NCBI RefSeq assembly: GCF_023283845.1
Contig: NZ_JAKILC010000023.1
Location: 1 to 58,730 of the forward strand
Reading direction: 5' to 3'
Origin: Shewanella marinintestina
GTDB lineage: Bacteria; Pseudomonadota; Gammaproteobacteria; Enterobacterales; Shewanellaceae
DNA: 58,730 nucleotides
The notes beneath the pieces are model-generated. The model saw only the letters and a list, made by a program, of their open reading frames with translations. It did not search any database and had not been told where the DNA came from. The translations under genes were made by a program, and so were the position numbers. Below, in pieces: positions 26,079 through 35,225 of this stretch. Within the stretch, counting starts at the first letter, position 1. Each line of letters starts with the position of its first letter.

Positions 26079-27578
26079 ATGTCTATCAGTTCAGCGATTA
26101 AATCCATCCAAGATATTATGCGTAAAGATGCCGGTGTTGACGGCGATGCCCAACGCCTAGGGCAAATGTCTTGGTTACTTTTCCTTAAAGTGTTCGATGC
26201 CCAAGAGGAAGAGTTAGAGCTTGAGCTAGACGATTACCGTGAGCCAATCCCAGAACAGTTCCTATGGCGCAACTGGGCTGCAGATAACCAAGGCATCACA
26301 GGTGAAGAGTTACTGGACTTTGTTAACGATGAGCTATTTCCACAGCTTAAAAACCTCACTGCGCCGATAGATAAAAACCCGCGCGGTTATGTAGTCAAAG
26401 AAGCCTTCTCAGATGCCTTTAACTACATGAAAAACGGCACTCTACTGCGCCAAGTGATCAACAAGCTCAATGAGATCGACTTTACCGACTCAAAAGAGCG
26501 TCACTTATTTGGTGATCTGTATGAGCAGATCTTAAAAGACTTACAAAGCGCAGGTAATGCGGGCGAGTTCTATACCCCACGCGCTATCACTAAGTTCATT
26601 GTCGCGGTAACCGACCCTAAGCTTGGCGAGTCTATTATGGACCCAGCTTGCGGTACCGGCGGCTTCTTAGCGTGTGCCTTTGACCACGTTAAAACTAACT
26701 ACGTTAAATCGGGCGAAGACCACAAGACCCTACAGCAACAAATCTTTGGTGTTGAGAAGAAGCAGCTGCCGCACCTACTGTGTACTACTAACATGATGCT
26801 GCACGGCATTGAGGTGCCAGTACAGATTAAGCACGGCAACACCCTCAATAAGCCATTATCAAGCTGGGATGACCAAGTTGACGTCATCATCACTAACCCA
26901 CCATTTGGCGGCACTGAAGAAGACGGTATTGAAAAGAATTTCCCAAGCGAAATGCAAACCCGTGAAACAGCGGATCTATTCCTACAGCTAATCATCGAAT
27001 TGCTAGCAGAGCCCTCAGCTGGTAAAGAGGGGGGCCGCGCAGCCGTGGTATTGCCAGACGGCACCCTATTTGGTGAAGGCGTTAAAACTAAAATCAAAAA
27101 GCTGCTGACTGAAGAGTGTAATCTGCACACTATCGTGCGTTTACCTAACGGTGTATTTAACCCATACACTGGCATTAAAACCAACATCCTATTCTTCACT
27201 AAAGGTCAGCCAACCAAAGATGTCTGGTTCTATGAGCACCCATATCCAGCAGGGGTGAAAAACTACAACAAAACCAAGCCAATGAAGTTTGAAGAGTTTG
27301 CAACTGAATTGAGCTGGTGGGGCGTTGAAGCCGACGGTTTTGCATCACGAGTTGAAAACGAGCAAGCATGGAAGGTGTCGATCGATGACATCATCGCTCG
27401 CAACTACAATCTAGATATTAAAAACCCCCATGTAGGTGATGTGGTCAGCCACGATCCACAAGAGTTACTACAAGACTACGCCAAGCAGCAAGCCGATATT
27501 CAAGCCCTGCGTGATCAGCTAAAAGGCATTCTTTCTGCCGCCCTTTCTCCAAAAGATTCAGCAGGAGAAGCTAAATAA
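26079..27578 (+). CDS. hsdM: Type I restriction-modification system, methylase subunit
   Basis: A 499-residue N6-adenine methyltransferase. The helical N-terminal domain is followed by the S-adenosylmethionine site D188-PACGTGG195 and the catalytic N273-PPF276. FGVEKKQLPHLLCTTNMMLHG and the C-terminal region YDLDIKNPH-like (NYNLDIKNPHVGD) are typical of HsdM. Two copies join HsdS to form the modification enzyme that protects self DNA. The stop overlaps the hsdS start (TAATG), so translation is coupled. A methylase promoter separate from hsdR would allow modification before restriction. Confidence 0.95.
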   Translation: MSISSAIKSIQDIMRKDAGVDGDAQRLGQMSWLLFLKVFDAQEEELELELDDYREPIPEQFLWRNWAADNQGITGEELLDFVNDELFPQLKNLTAPIDKNPRGYVVKEAFSDAFNYMKNGTLLRQVINKLNEIDFTDSKERHLFGDLYEQILKDLQSAGNAGEFYTPRAITKFIVAVTDPKLGESIMDPACGTGGFLACAFDHVKTNYVKSGEDHKTLQQQIFGVEKKQLPHLLCTTNMMLHGIEVPVQIKHGNTLNKPLSSWDDQVDVIITNPPFGGTEEDGIEKNFPSEMQTRETADLFLQLIIELLAEPSAGKEGGRAAVVLPDGTLFGEGVKTKIKKLLTEECNLHTIVRLPNGVFNPYTGIKTNILFFTKGQPTKDVWFYEHPYPAGVKNYNKTKPMKFEEFATELSWWGVEADGFASRVENEQAWKVSIDDIIARNYNLDIKNPHVGDVVSHDPQELLQDYAKQQADIQALRDQLKGILSAALSPKDSAGEAK

Positions 27579-29440
27579 TGGCTGAGCATGATGTGAAAGT
27601 AACAGTAAAGAAAACAGCTGAACAGCTCATTACGGAAAATCTAGATATCTGGACCAGTGCCATCGAGCAAAAGTCAGCATCAGGCCGTGGTTCATCGAAG
27701 AAGTTTTCACTGCATGGCATCAAAAAGCTGCGGGAGCTGATTTTAGAACTCGCCGTGCGCGGTAAGCTAGTTCCACAAGATAAGAAAGACGAACCAGCAT
27801 CGGTCTTGCTTGAACGTATTGCTGCTGAAAAAGCGCAACTGGTGAAAGACAAGAAGATTAAAAAGCCTAAAGCTTTGCCTAAAATTAGTGAGGATGAAAA
27901 GCCGTTTGAGCTACCGAATGGCTGGGAGTTTAAGCGTCTAAATGATATAGGTATTATTTTCAACGGAAATAGTGTAAATGCAAGGTTAAAAGAACAAAAA
28001 TATACAGGGTTAAGTGAAGGCTTACCATTTATCGCGACCAAAGATGTTGGCTATGGATTTGAAGAGCTAGATTACGATAACGGAGTATTGATACCTTTAG
28101 AGGAGCCTAAATTTAAAGTAGCTCGAAAAAACTCAGTATTAATTTGTGCAGAAGGCGGTAGTGCAGGTAAAAAATGTGGAATCGCGACCCAAAGCATTTG
28201 TTTTGGCAATAAATTATTTGCAATTGAGGTGCATGATAATTTCGAGCCTAAATTTGTTTTATCTTTCTACTTAACCCCAACGTTCTATAGTATGTTTAGT
28301 GCATCAATGACAGGTATTATTGGCGGCATTTCTTCAGCTAAATTCAGTGAATTGTTAATTCCTGTTCCACCACCAGCAGAACAGCATCGCATCATTGCTA
28401 AAGTCGATGAGTTAATGAGCTTGTGTGATGCCCTAGAAGCTCAAACAGAAGCTAGCTTAGTTGCGCACCAAACCTTAGTGGAAACCTTGCTAGGGGCGTT
28501 ACTGCTTCCTTCTGCTGATACTAACAGCCTTGAGCAGGTAGAAAGCCCAGAGCCGTCTTTTGATAACAGCCCTGAGCGGCACTTTATAGAGAGCTGGCAA
28601 CGTGTTGCCGAGCACTTCGACACATTATTCACCACCTGCGCCAGCATCGACACGCTAAAGCAAACCATCCTGCAACTCGCCGTCATGGGCAAGCTGGTGG
28701 AACAAGATGCTAATGATGAACCAGCCGCTAAGCTACTAGAGCGTATCGCCGCAGAAAAAGCGCAATTAATCGCTGATAAGAAAATCAAAAAGCAGAAACC
28801 ACTGCCTGCCATCACAGATGAAGAAAAGCAGTTTGAACTGCCGAATGGATGGGACTTTTGCAGACTTGGCGAAATATTACAGGTTATTAGTGATTATCAT
28901 GCAAATGGTGGTTACAAGATTCTCAAAGAAAATGTAGAACTGTTGGATGATGTTAATTACGCCATAATGCTTAGGACCACTAACTTTAGTGAAAAAAACT
29001 ACAATAATTACAAGTACATTACTGAACTAGCATATAACTTTTTAGAAAAATCAAAGTTATATGCAGGCGACATAATTATGAACAAAATAGGTGATCCCGG
29101 ATCATCATTTTACGTTGATGACAGGGGGCAACCTATGTCTCTAGCAATGAACCTTTTTTTACTACGGACCCAGAGCGTAAGTAGTAGATATGTTTTTCTA
29201 TATTTAAGTGGAAACTATGATTATATCCGTGGTTTTGCAAACGGAACATCAACCCAGACAATAACTAAAGAAGCTGTAGGTAACCTTGTTTTTTCATTAC
29301 CACCACTCGAAGAGCAGCACCGCATCGTCTCCAAAGTCGATGAGTTAATGGCACTTTGCGACCAACTCAAAGCCCGTTTAGCTGATGCCCAAACGACCCA
29401 ACTTCACCTTACCGACGCTATCGTCGAACAGGCTGTTTAA
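27578..29440 (+). CDS. hsdS: Type I restriction-modification system, specificity subunit
   Basis: A 620-residue DNA-recognition subunit with two target-recognition domains. Each is preceded by a matching coiled-coil block: LRELILELAVRGKLVPQDKKDEP... at about 48 and LKQTILQLAVMGKLVEQDANDEP... at about 358, both ending ELPNGW(E/D)F. The recognition domains fall at about 110-270 and 425-585, closed by PPPAEQHRIIAKVDELM and PPLEEQHRIVSKVDELM. The two halves differ strongly between the conserved blocks, so the target is bipartite and asymmetric. The target sequence cannot be read from the protein. The duplicated conserved blocks are substrates for domain exchange. Confidence 0.94.
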   Translation: MAEHDVKVTVKKTAEQLITENLDIWTSAIEQKSASGRGSSKKFSLHGIKKLRELILELAVRGKLVPQDKKDEPASVLLERIAAEKAQLVKDKKIKKPKALPKISEDEKPFELPNGWEFKRLNDIGIIFNGNSVNARLKEQKYTGLSEGLPFIATKDVGYGFEELDYDNGVLIPLEEPKFKVARKNSVLICAEGGSAGKKCGIATQSICFGNKLFAIEVHDNFEPKFVLSFYLTPTFYSMFSASMTGIIGGISSAKFSELLIPVPPPAEQHRIIAKVDELMSLCDALEAQTEASLVAHQTLVETLLGALLLPSADTNSLEQVESPEPSFDNSPERHFIESWQRVAEHFDTLFTTCASIDTLKQTILQLAVMGKLVEQDANDEPAAKLLERIAAEKAQLIADKKIKKQKPLPAITDEEKQFELPNGWDFCRLGEILQVISDYHANGGYKILKENVELLDDVNYAIMLRTTNFSEKNYNNYKYITELAYNFLEKSKLYAGDIIMNKIGDPGSSFYVDDRGQPMSLAMNLFLLRTQSVSSRYVFLYLSGNYDYIRGFANGTSTQTITKEAVGNLVFSLPPLEEQHRIVSKVDELMALCDQLKARLADAQTTQLHLTDAIVEQAV

Positions 29441-29498
29441 AGTCACCGATATTATAGTAAACATATACAGTTTATCTAACAGGGAATGAGTCAAAGTA

Positions 29499-32400
29499 AT
29501 GAAGCTACTAAAAAGCCAATACAATAATCTAAAACCTAATGCTGATTTTCTAAATAATCCCCTTGTTTTAGGGCTCGCTTGGAAAAGATCACAAAATTAT
29601 GTTCGTTCGACAAATTGGTATGCTGATTTATTAGAATTAGATAAGACTTGCTTAAACATAGAATTCAATGTTGCTGATTGGGCGAAAGATATCAAATATC
29701 ATGCATACTCGAACGATAAGCTTAAGTTAATACCTGCGCCAAAATCAGCAAAGTGGACTATCTGCGATAATATTTGGCAACCTGAAATCGGTGAAGAAAA
29801 GCCTTCTCGCTTACGCCCTCTTGCTCATATATCAATAAAAGATCAAACAGTAGCAACCGCTGTAATGATGTGCGTAGCTGATAGTGTGGAATCCAAGCAA
29901 GGTGATTGTAGTTTAGGAAAGCGTACCTATGCCGATCACCAAAAGTCTAATGTTTACAACTATGGCAATAGACTCTCTTGTGATTGGGAATCTGATTTAG
30001 CTAGATTTAGATGGGGGGGAAGTGAGTTTTATAGGAAATTCTCTACGGACTATAAAGCTTTTTTACAACGTGCTTGCTTTGTAGGAAGAGAAGCTCAAAA
30101 GCAAGTAAGTGCGATAGATGAAGTCTTTATCGTAAGCTTAGACATATCTAATTTTTTCAGTAGCATAAGTATAGAATTGCTTATTTCTAAATTGAAAAAA
30201 ATTACGTCTGAGCGATACGGTGATGACTTTAATCAAACTAATAGCTTGTTTTGGGCTAGGGCTGAAAATGCTATAAGTTGGGACTGGTCTGATGATGCAA
30301 TCACTTTAGCTCGAAGGCTAAATATGCCTGAGCTTGGAGGTATTCCGCAAGGTCTTGCATCTGCGGGATTATTTGCTAACGCATACTTAATTGACTTTGA
30401 TAATTTAGTTAGTAGCAAGCTAAACAAGCTAATACCTGACTCAAATATTTTTATACATGATTATTGCCGATATGTAGATGATATTCGGTTAGTTGTCTCT
30501 GGCGAGTCAATAGACAAAAATAGTCTTAAAACCTTAGTGTTTGATTTTGTAAATGAGTTACTGATAGAGTCTGCAGACCATTCCTTAAACTTAAATAACA
30601 GCAAGACTAAAGTATTTGAAATATCTGATATTGATAGTTGGAGTAGCCTAACTAATAGAGTAAATGATATACAAGCCGAAGTTGGTTCTTCATCTGTCTC
30701 AGATCGAACGACTTTAGACCAAAACATACCAGCCTTACAATCACTTCTTACTACTGAAGCCAACGAAGAGCCATTTTCTTTCAATGCTCTAGCTCCATGG
30801 GAAAGCGAAGATTCTTTAATTAAAATTGATTCGCTGAGAAGGTTCTCGGCAAATAGACTTAAAAGCTCGTTAGACAGTAAAAAGAAAATATTACCAAATA
30901 GTGAGCAGAGGATCTTTGATAATGAATCAATGCTCATAGCTAAAAAAATGCTTATGGCTTGGCTGAAAGATCCATCAGTTATGATCTTACTTCGTAAAGC
31001 TATGGAGGTATGCCCTTCTATTCACTTATATGAAAACCTACTGTCTGAGGTTTTTCATCGTGCTACAGTCAAGAAAGGGTCGCATGATAAATATTATATG
31101 ATATATATCATGGCTGATATATTTAGAAGTGCTTCAGACATCCATAGGCTTAATGAGAAAGAAAGCGCGACCTCTTTCAAAGGCCTTTTAGATGTCATAA
31201 CCATGCACGCTCAAGAAATACTGACTACCAAAAGCAAACTGCCAGCTTATATATATCACCAAGCGCTATTTTTTCTTGCGACAATAAACCGACCTTGTTC
31301 AGATAAAAAAGCCTGTAACAAAGAACAAATTAGACTTCACAAGGTATTGTCTAGGGCTCAACTAAATGATTTTACATTTGAGGATAGTGCGCTTTTTGAG
31401 CTGGCTGCCCAAATTACAGGTCAATTTGATTCATACGCTGCTTTTCTTCTCCAACACCTTTCAACTTATAAAAAGAGGCATATGGTTCTCAGCAGCTTTG
31501 CAAAAAATGGAGGTGAGTTTTGGGAGTCAATATGGTGTGAGTTACAGCGCAATAAAGAGATTAAATCACTTAATAGACTGCGGTGGGCAATACCTCTAAA
31601 GGAAACTATTCCAAGTGGTAACAAGCACTTTCTATCATCTATTTGTTCCTTTAATGAAAACCCATTTAAGTATGAACACTCATTAATAAAGTTAGGTATG
31701 GCCCTGATAAAACTTGCTGAAGAAACTCCTACAGCGATAGGTGCATCTCCACATGAAATCCTGATTAAAATAGATAAAAATTATACTTGGGCAGGGCTAT
31801 GGAAAGAACATGCCAAGAGTATTTCCTGCGAGTTAGAAAGAAAAAGGACTGGAAAAGATCCAAGATATAACTCTCCTAATTGGTTAACAGGTAATCGAGA
31901 CAGTTTAAACAATGAGAAGGCTATCTATTGGGTCTGTAGCCTCTTACGTGCAGCTGTTTTAGGTAAAAATGACTTTACCCAAAGAAATGACATGCAAATT
32001 AAACCTTTACGCTATCAAGGTATAAGATCTCAATGGTTTAAACGCAGAATGGGGATGCTACATACCCCAGAGTCATTAGTTGGCAGTTATGCAACAATTA
32101 GTGATTGGTTTACTAATTTACTTAAGCATGGTTTGCAATGGCCCGGCTTTGCTTCTACTCATATTGAAGAGCAAGAAATTACAGCTATTGAAGATTTATC
32201 AACCTTTAATAACTGCCTAGAATTAAGATTAGTTCAATTAAATAAAGGTATATGTAAGTCATCCGAGCTTCCTACCTTAACCACAGTGGTTAATCGTCCA
32301 AATCTTGAGGATAAGTTATTTAGGGTTGTAACCGTTCAACAGCTCTTACCAAAAAGTGAACAATTCCACCTGTCAGATGTAACGCTTGATCATGATGAGA

Positions 32401-33167
32401 CACGAATAGCGCATAGGGAACACCTAGCAGCAATATGCAAATTGACAGAGCAAACTCTTGAAACAAAACTAAAGGCTGATGATAAATTTGGCGAGACCTC
32501 TGCAGATCTAATTGTGTTCGCGGAAGTTGCTGTTCACCCTAAAGACGAGGATTTATTGAGATCATTAGCATATAAAACTAACTCAATAATTTTTGCTGGT
32601 TTTGTTTTTCATGAGCACGAAGGAAAAATAGTTAATAAAGCCAGATGGATCATTCCAGATTATAAGGATACAGGATTACAGTGGAGACTGCGTGATCAAG
32701 GTAAGTTTCATATGACCAATGAAGAAATTTCTTTAGGTGTTAAAGGTTATCGCCCTTGCCAACATATTATAGAGATCCATGGCCACTCCGAAGGGCCATT
32801 TAGGTTAACAGGAGCGATTTGCTACGATGCGACAGATATTTGTTTAGCTGCTGACCTAAAGAATAAAACCGATATGTTTGTCATTTCAGCGTACAACAAG
32901 GATGTTAATACATTCGATAATATGGCGTCAGCACTTCAATGGCACATGTACCAGCATGTCGTAATATCAAATACTGGCGAGTTTGGCGGCTCAACAATAC
33001 AAGCGCCTTTTAAAGAGCAATATGACAGACTTATTTCACATGTCCATGGTGTTGGGCAAATATCGATAAACACAGCAGATGTAGATCTTGCTGCGTTTAA
33101 GCGAAAACTAAAACAATTTAAACCTAGAAAAACTAGGCCTGCAGGAACGAAAAATGATTTGTTATGA
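29499..33167 (+). CDS. Defence-associated reverse transcriptase, type 1 (RT-nitrilase fusion)
   Basis: A 1222-residue two-enzyme protein. The N-terminal third is a reverse transcriptase of the UG/Abi group: motif A has D215 in IVSLDISNFFSS, GIPQGLASAG is near 285, and the catalytic motif is Y325-V-D-D328. A long helical middle (about 450-950) follows. The C-terminal domain is nitrilase-like with the triad E1009 (VFAEVAV), K1069 (DQGKF) and C1108 (GAICYDATD). This architecture is that of the UG1 class, known as type 1 DRT anti-phage systems. It lies 58 bp after hsdS and is probably in the same transcript. The next gene overlaps it by 14 bp. Confidence 0.88.
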   Translation: MKLLKSQYNNLKPNADFLNNPLVLGLAWKRSQNYVRSTNWYADLLELDKTCLNIEFNVADWAKDIKYHAYSNDKLKLIPAPKSAKWTICDNIWQPEIGEEKPSRLRPLAHISIKDQTVATAVMMCVADSVESKQGDCSLGKRTYADHQKSNVYNYGNRLSCDWESDLARFRWGGSEFYRKFSTDYKAFLQRACFVGREAQKQVSAIDEVFIVSLDISNFFSSISIELLISKLKKITSERYGDDFNQTNSLFWARAENAISWDWSDDAITLARRLNMPELGGIPQGLASAGLFANAYLIDFDNLVSSKLNKLIPDSNIFIHDYCRYVDDIRLVVSGESIDKNSLKTLVFDFVNELLIESADHSLNLNNSKTKVFEISDIDSWSSLTNRVNDIQAEVGSSSVSDRTTLDQNIPALQSLLTTEANEEPFSFNALAPWESEDSLIKIDSLRRFSANRLKSSLDSKKKILPNSEQRIFDNESMLIAKKMLMAWLKDPSVMILLRKAMEVCPSIHLYENLLSEVFHRATVKKGSHDKYYMIYIMADIFRSASDIHRLNEKESATSFKGLLDVITMHAQEILTTKSKLPAYIYHQALFFLATINRPCSDKKACNKEQIRLHKVLSRAQLNDFTFEDSALFELAAQITGQFDSYAAFLLQHLSTYKKRHMVLSSFAKNGGEFWESIWCELQRNKEIKSLNRLRWAIPLKETIPSGNKHFLSSICSFNENPFKYEHSLIKLGMALIKLAEETPTAIGASPHEILIKIDKNYTWAGLWKEHAKSISCELERKRTGKDPRYNSPNWLTGNRDSLNNEKAIYWVCSLLRAAVLGKNDFTQRNDMQIKPLRYQGIRSQWFKRRMGMLHTPESLVGSYATISDWFTNLLKHGLQWPGFASTHIEEQEITAIEDLSTFNNCLELRLVQLNKGICKSSELPTLTTVVNRPNLEDKLFRVVTVQQLLPKSEQFHLSDVTLDHDETRIAHREHLAAICKLTEQTLETKLKADDKFGETSADLIVFAEVAVHPKDEDLLRSLAYKTNSIIFAGFVFHEHEGKIVNKARWIIPDYKDTGLQWRLRDQGKFHMTNEEISLGVKGYRPCQHIIEIHGHSEGPFRLTGAICYDATDICLAADLKNKTDMFVISAYNKDVNTFDNMASALQWHMYQHVVISNTGEFGGSTIQAPFKEQYDRLISHVHGVGQISINTADVDLAAFKRKLKQFKPRKTRPAGTKNDLL

Positions 33168-33594
33168 AACTGATTTAGCCGCGATGCTAAATGCTAAATT
33201 ACTAGCTGACTGGGCTACAATTGCAACTCCTATTATTGCATTCTGGGCGCTGCGCTACGCTAAGGGACAAATAAAAACAGCAAGACTCGAAAGTCGACGC
33301 GCTACAGCCTATGCCGCATATGATGGATATATCAAATTATGCTTAGAGAATAGTTCATTAGCATGTGGGGTGAAGGACGAAGTTACAAAAAATAAGGATA
33401 TCTATTCGAGGTACAAATGGTTTGTGGCTAATATGCTGTTTGTTTTTGAGCAGACTTTAGAAGCTTGTAAAGATGATCCTACTTGGAAAGCAACGATTCA
33501 ACATCAATTAAAAAGGCACAAATGGCATTTAGATAGCTCCAAGTCAGCAAAAAGAAATGAATGGAGCAAAGAGTTAAAAGAGTTATTTCCGTAA
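33154..33594 (+). CDS. Small membrane-anchored partner of the RT-nitrilase protein
   Basis: A 146-residue protein with one hydrophobic helix near the N-terminus (about 18-34, ADWATIATPIIAFWALRYA), then a cytosolic basic helical domain (KGQIKTARLESRRATAYAAYDGYIKL...). It overlaps the RT gene by 14 bp, so the two are translationally coupled. Type 1 DRT systems have been described with a small transmembrane partner and this fits that role, though I assign it by context and topology only. It may tether the complex to the membrane or execute the anti-phage effect. Confidence 0.72.
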   Translation: MICYETDLAAMLNAKLLADWATIATPIIAFWALRYAKGQIKTARLESRRATAYAAYDGYIKLCLENSSLACGVKDEVTKNKDIYSRYKWFVANMLFVFEQTLEACKDDPTWKATIQHQLKRHKWHLDSSKSAKRNEWSKELKELFP

Positions 33595-33633
33595 CTGTCA
33601 GCCTACGATAACCCCAAGGCTATGTAAGGAGCT

Positions 33634-33666
33634 GCGCTTCAATTATTTGAAGCGCTCTCTTATTTT
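33634..33666 (+). terminator. Terminator of the hsdMS-RT operon
   Basis: GCGCTTCAA-TTAT-TTGAAGCGC, a perfect 9-bp stem with a 4-base loop, followed by TCTCTTATTTT. It lies 40 bp after the small partner gene. Confidence 0.78.
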
Positions 33667-33736
33667 ATCAGTCTCAATTACAAGCGATAACTAATTAATA
33701 CCGAATATGTTTTCCAAAAGAAAGTTGTGCCAAATC

Positions 33737-34975
33737 TTATTTAACCACCTCACATGATTGCACCTTATTACAATCTATTTCTTCCTGTATTTCATCGAGC
33801 CACTTATCAAGCGCTATCTTCTTTTCATTGATATAGTGACTACGGTTGTAGATCCCTGCGACACCGGAGACTGAGTGACCTAATAGATGCTCAACAACAT
33901 GAGGTGGGATGCCTAAATCGTTAAGCCGAGTCGCAAGGGTTCGCCTTAAATCATGCAAAGTCCACTTCTTCTCGTGTTGTAGCTTTTCCCAGATCTTGCC
34001 GCCGTAAACGCTGACTGACTCAGGGCTTTTTAACTGCCCAAGCAGATATCCTGACTTCTGGTTTTTAGCCTTAAGCTGCTTTAACCACGAGTATAATCTA
34101 GGCGGTATTGGTCGGATAATTAACTCGTCTGTTTTGCTGTTAGCTTTAGGGACTGTCCACAAGCCTTTGTCAAAGTCCCATTCATCCCAAGAAGACAATC
34201 GCACCTCTTGTGTACGCGCACCAAAGATAATCAAAAGCCAGATCAAGTTGTTGTAATACTCTTGATGCTCACCCGCTTTAACTTGATTAATCACATCTTG
34301 TAGCTCGGCTTCTGTCAGTACCCTATCACGCTTTTTCTGCTTACTACCAACATCAGTGATAGTTAAGTCATCAATCACATAGCTGGTGGCATATTCCCGC
34401 TTACGACAAAACAGCAGAGCTTGCTTAGCCCCCTGCAAAACTTGCCCTGCAGCAACAGGTGCCGCCCTTTGCTCATTGGGTATGCCCTTTCTTATTCGGT
34501 CAAAACAGGCTAACCATTGAGGCTTAGTTGTTTTATCTAACGGGTACTTACCTATGTACGGGTACAAATGCCGTGCAAACTGCGCCCTATGCTTATCAAC
34601 ATTTTTACGGTTATCAGTGGCATATTCCACCAGCCAATATTCAAGCGCCTCTTTAACTGTCACAGCTTCTTTGCGAACAACTTTAGCAAGTGCCAACTCA
34701 ACACTTGGGTCTTTGTCATTATCCAGCCATTCGCGGCACTGATCGCGCTTATCTCTTGCTTGTTTGATTGAGGTTTCTGGGTACTTACCCAAGCTTGCCC
34801 ACTTAGGGTTGGTTTCACGGCCACCCAATCTGTAACGAAACACCCAACCAATAACACCCGTTTTTGAAATACGTACAGCTAAGCCATCACCATCAGAAAT
34901 AACTGATTTTCCGGTGTAAGGCTTACCGGAAACTTTACGTAGAAATGTATCTGATAATTTATTGATAACGCCCAT
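33737..34975 (-). CDS. int: P4-type tyrosine integrase
   Basis: A 412-residue site-specific recombinase. The N-terminal arm-binding domain (LSDTFLRKVSGKPYTGKSVISDGDGLAVRISKTG, DUF4102-like) is followed by a core-binding domain and the catalytic domain with R254 (GARTQEVRL), H341-x-x-R344 (LHDLRRTLATRL), a GH box (HLLGHSV) and nucleophile Y376 (GIYNRSHY). ATG 34975 (MGVINKLSD) was chosen over a GTG at 35023 because the longer form adds a Cys/Arg-rich stretch encoded by the arm repeats. It should excise and insert the island at the fis end. Its start is 26 bp from the right arm repeats, so binding there may autoregulate it. Confidence 0.95.
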   Translation of the reverse strand: MGVINKLSDTFLRKVSGKPYTGKSVISDGDGLAVRISKTGVIGWVFRYRLGGRETNPKWASLGKYPETSIKQARDKRDQCREWLDNDKDPSVELALAKVVRKEAVTVKEALEYWLVEYATDNRKNVDKHRAQFARHLYPYIGKYPLDKTTKPQWLACFDRIRKGIPNEQRAAPVAAGQVLQGAKQALLFCRKREYATSYVIDDLTITDVGSKQKKRDRVLTEAELQDVINQVKAGEHQEYYNNLIWLLIIFGARTQEVRLSSWDEWDFDKGLWTVPKANSKTDELIIRPIPPRLYSWLKQLKAKNQKSGYLLGQLKSPESVSVYGGKIWEKLQHEKKWTLHDLRRTLATRLNDLGIPPHVVEHLLGHSVSGVAGIYNRSHYINEKKIALDKWLDEIQEEIDCNKVQSCEVVK

Positions 34976-35000
34976 ATGAACCCTTGCCCTGCCACGTTCC

Positions 35001-35028
35001 GTGCTACACACCGTGCTACACACGGATT
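35001..35028 (+). repeat. Right arm-type integrase site: tandem GTGCTACACAC
   Basis: Two GTGCTACACAC copies at 35001-35011 and 35013-35023, again with a 12-bp period. The block is the near-identical partner of 16909-16936. It lies just upstream of the integrase start and likely overlaps the integrase promoter. Confidence 0.7.
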
Positions 35029-35148
35029 GGTTAACGAAGAAAAACCAGCTTAAACAAACACGAACAAGAGTCTCGCTAAGATACTAAAAAATAGCAAGTT
35101 TTAAATAGGAAACAGAACAAGCCCGAACAAGAAAAAACACAGGTTAGA

Positions 35149-35168
35149 AAATACGGCATGAACTAAGA
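35149..35168 (+). repeat. attR core: 20-bp direct repeat of the fis end
   Basis: Identical to 16825-16844. It contains the last fis codons and stop but no upstream fis coding sequence, so it is the displaced end of the gene. Confidence 0.9.
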
Positions 35169-35193
35169 CTTACGTCTTAACATGTTGTATTAA

Positions 35194-35225
35194 AACGGGC
35201 TTTCCAGCAATGGAAAGCCCGTTTT
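35194..35225 (+). terminator. fis terminator, chromosomal copy
   Basis: ACGGGCTTTCC / GGAAAGCCCGT stem around AGCAAT, then TTTT. It is the homologue of 16870-16901 with paired stem substitutions. Confidence 0.85.

Larger units (their letters stand above)
16845..35168. mobile_element. Integrative genomic island at fis with defence cargo
   Basis: An ~18.3-kb segment bounded by 20-bp direct repeats at the fis 3' end, with a P4-type integrase at its right end reading inward. It carries two AlpA-like regulators, a YfjJ/Gp2-like protein with an origin-like repeat cluster, a type I restriction-modification system, a type 1 reverse-transcriptase defence system, and several unknown genes. No capsid, packaging or conjugation genes are visible. 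It is therefore a satellite-like or mobilisable defence island rather than a prophage. Confidence 0.88.

Noticed and set aside
30461..30937. A 158-aa minus-strand open frame inside the RT gene.
   Set aside because: It is antisense to the catalytic YVDD region of an intact conserved protein and has no recognisable domain.
29499..33167. The reverse transcriptase might be a retron or group II intron RT.
   Set aside because: No msr/msd-like structured RNA fits in the 58-bp upstream gap, there is no intron maturase domain, and the C-terminal nitrilase domain places it in the DRT type 1 class.
34976..35023. A longer integrase starting at GTG 35023.
   Set aside because: The added residues are encoded by the arm repeats and look unlike integrase N-termini. 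ATG 34975 begins the conserved domain.
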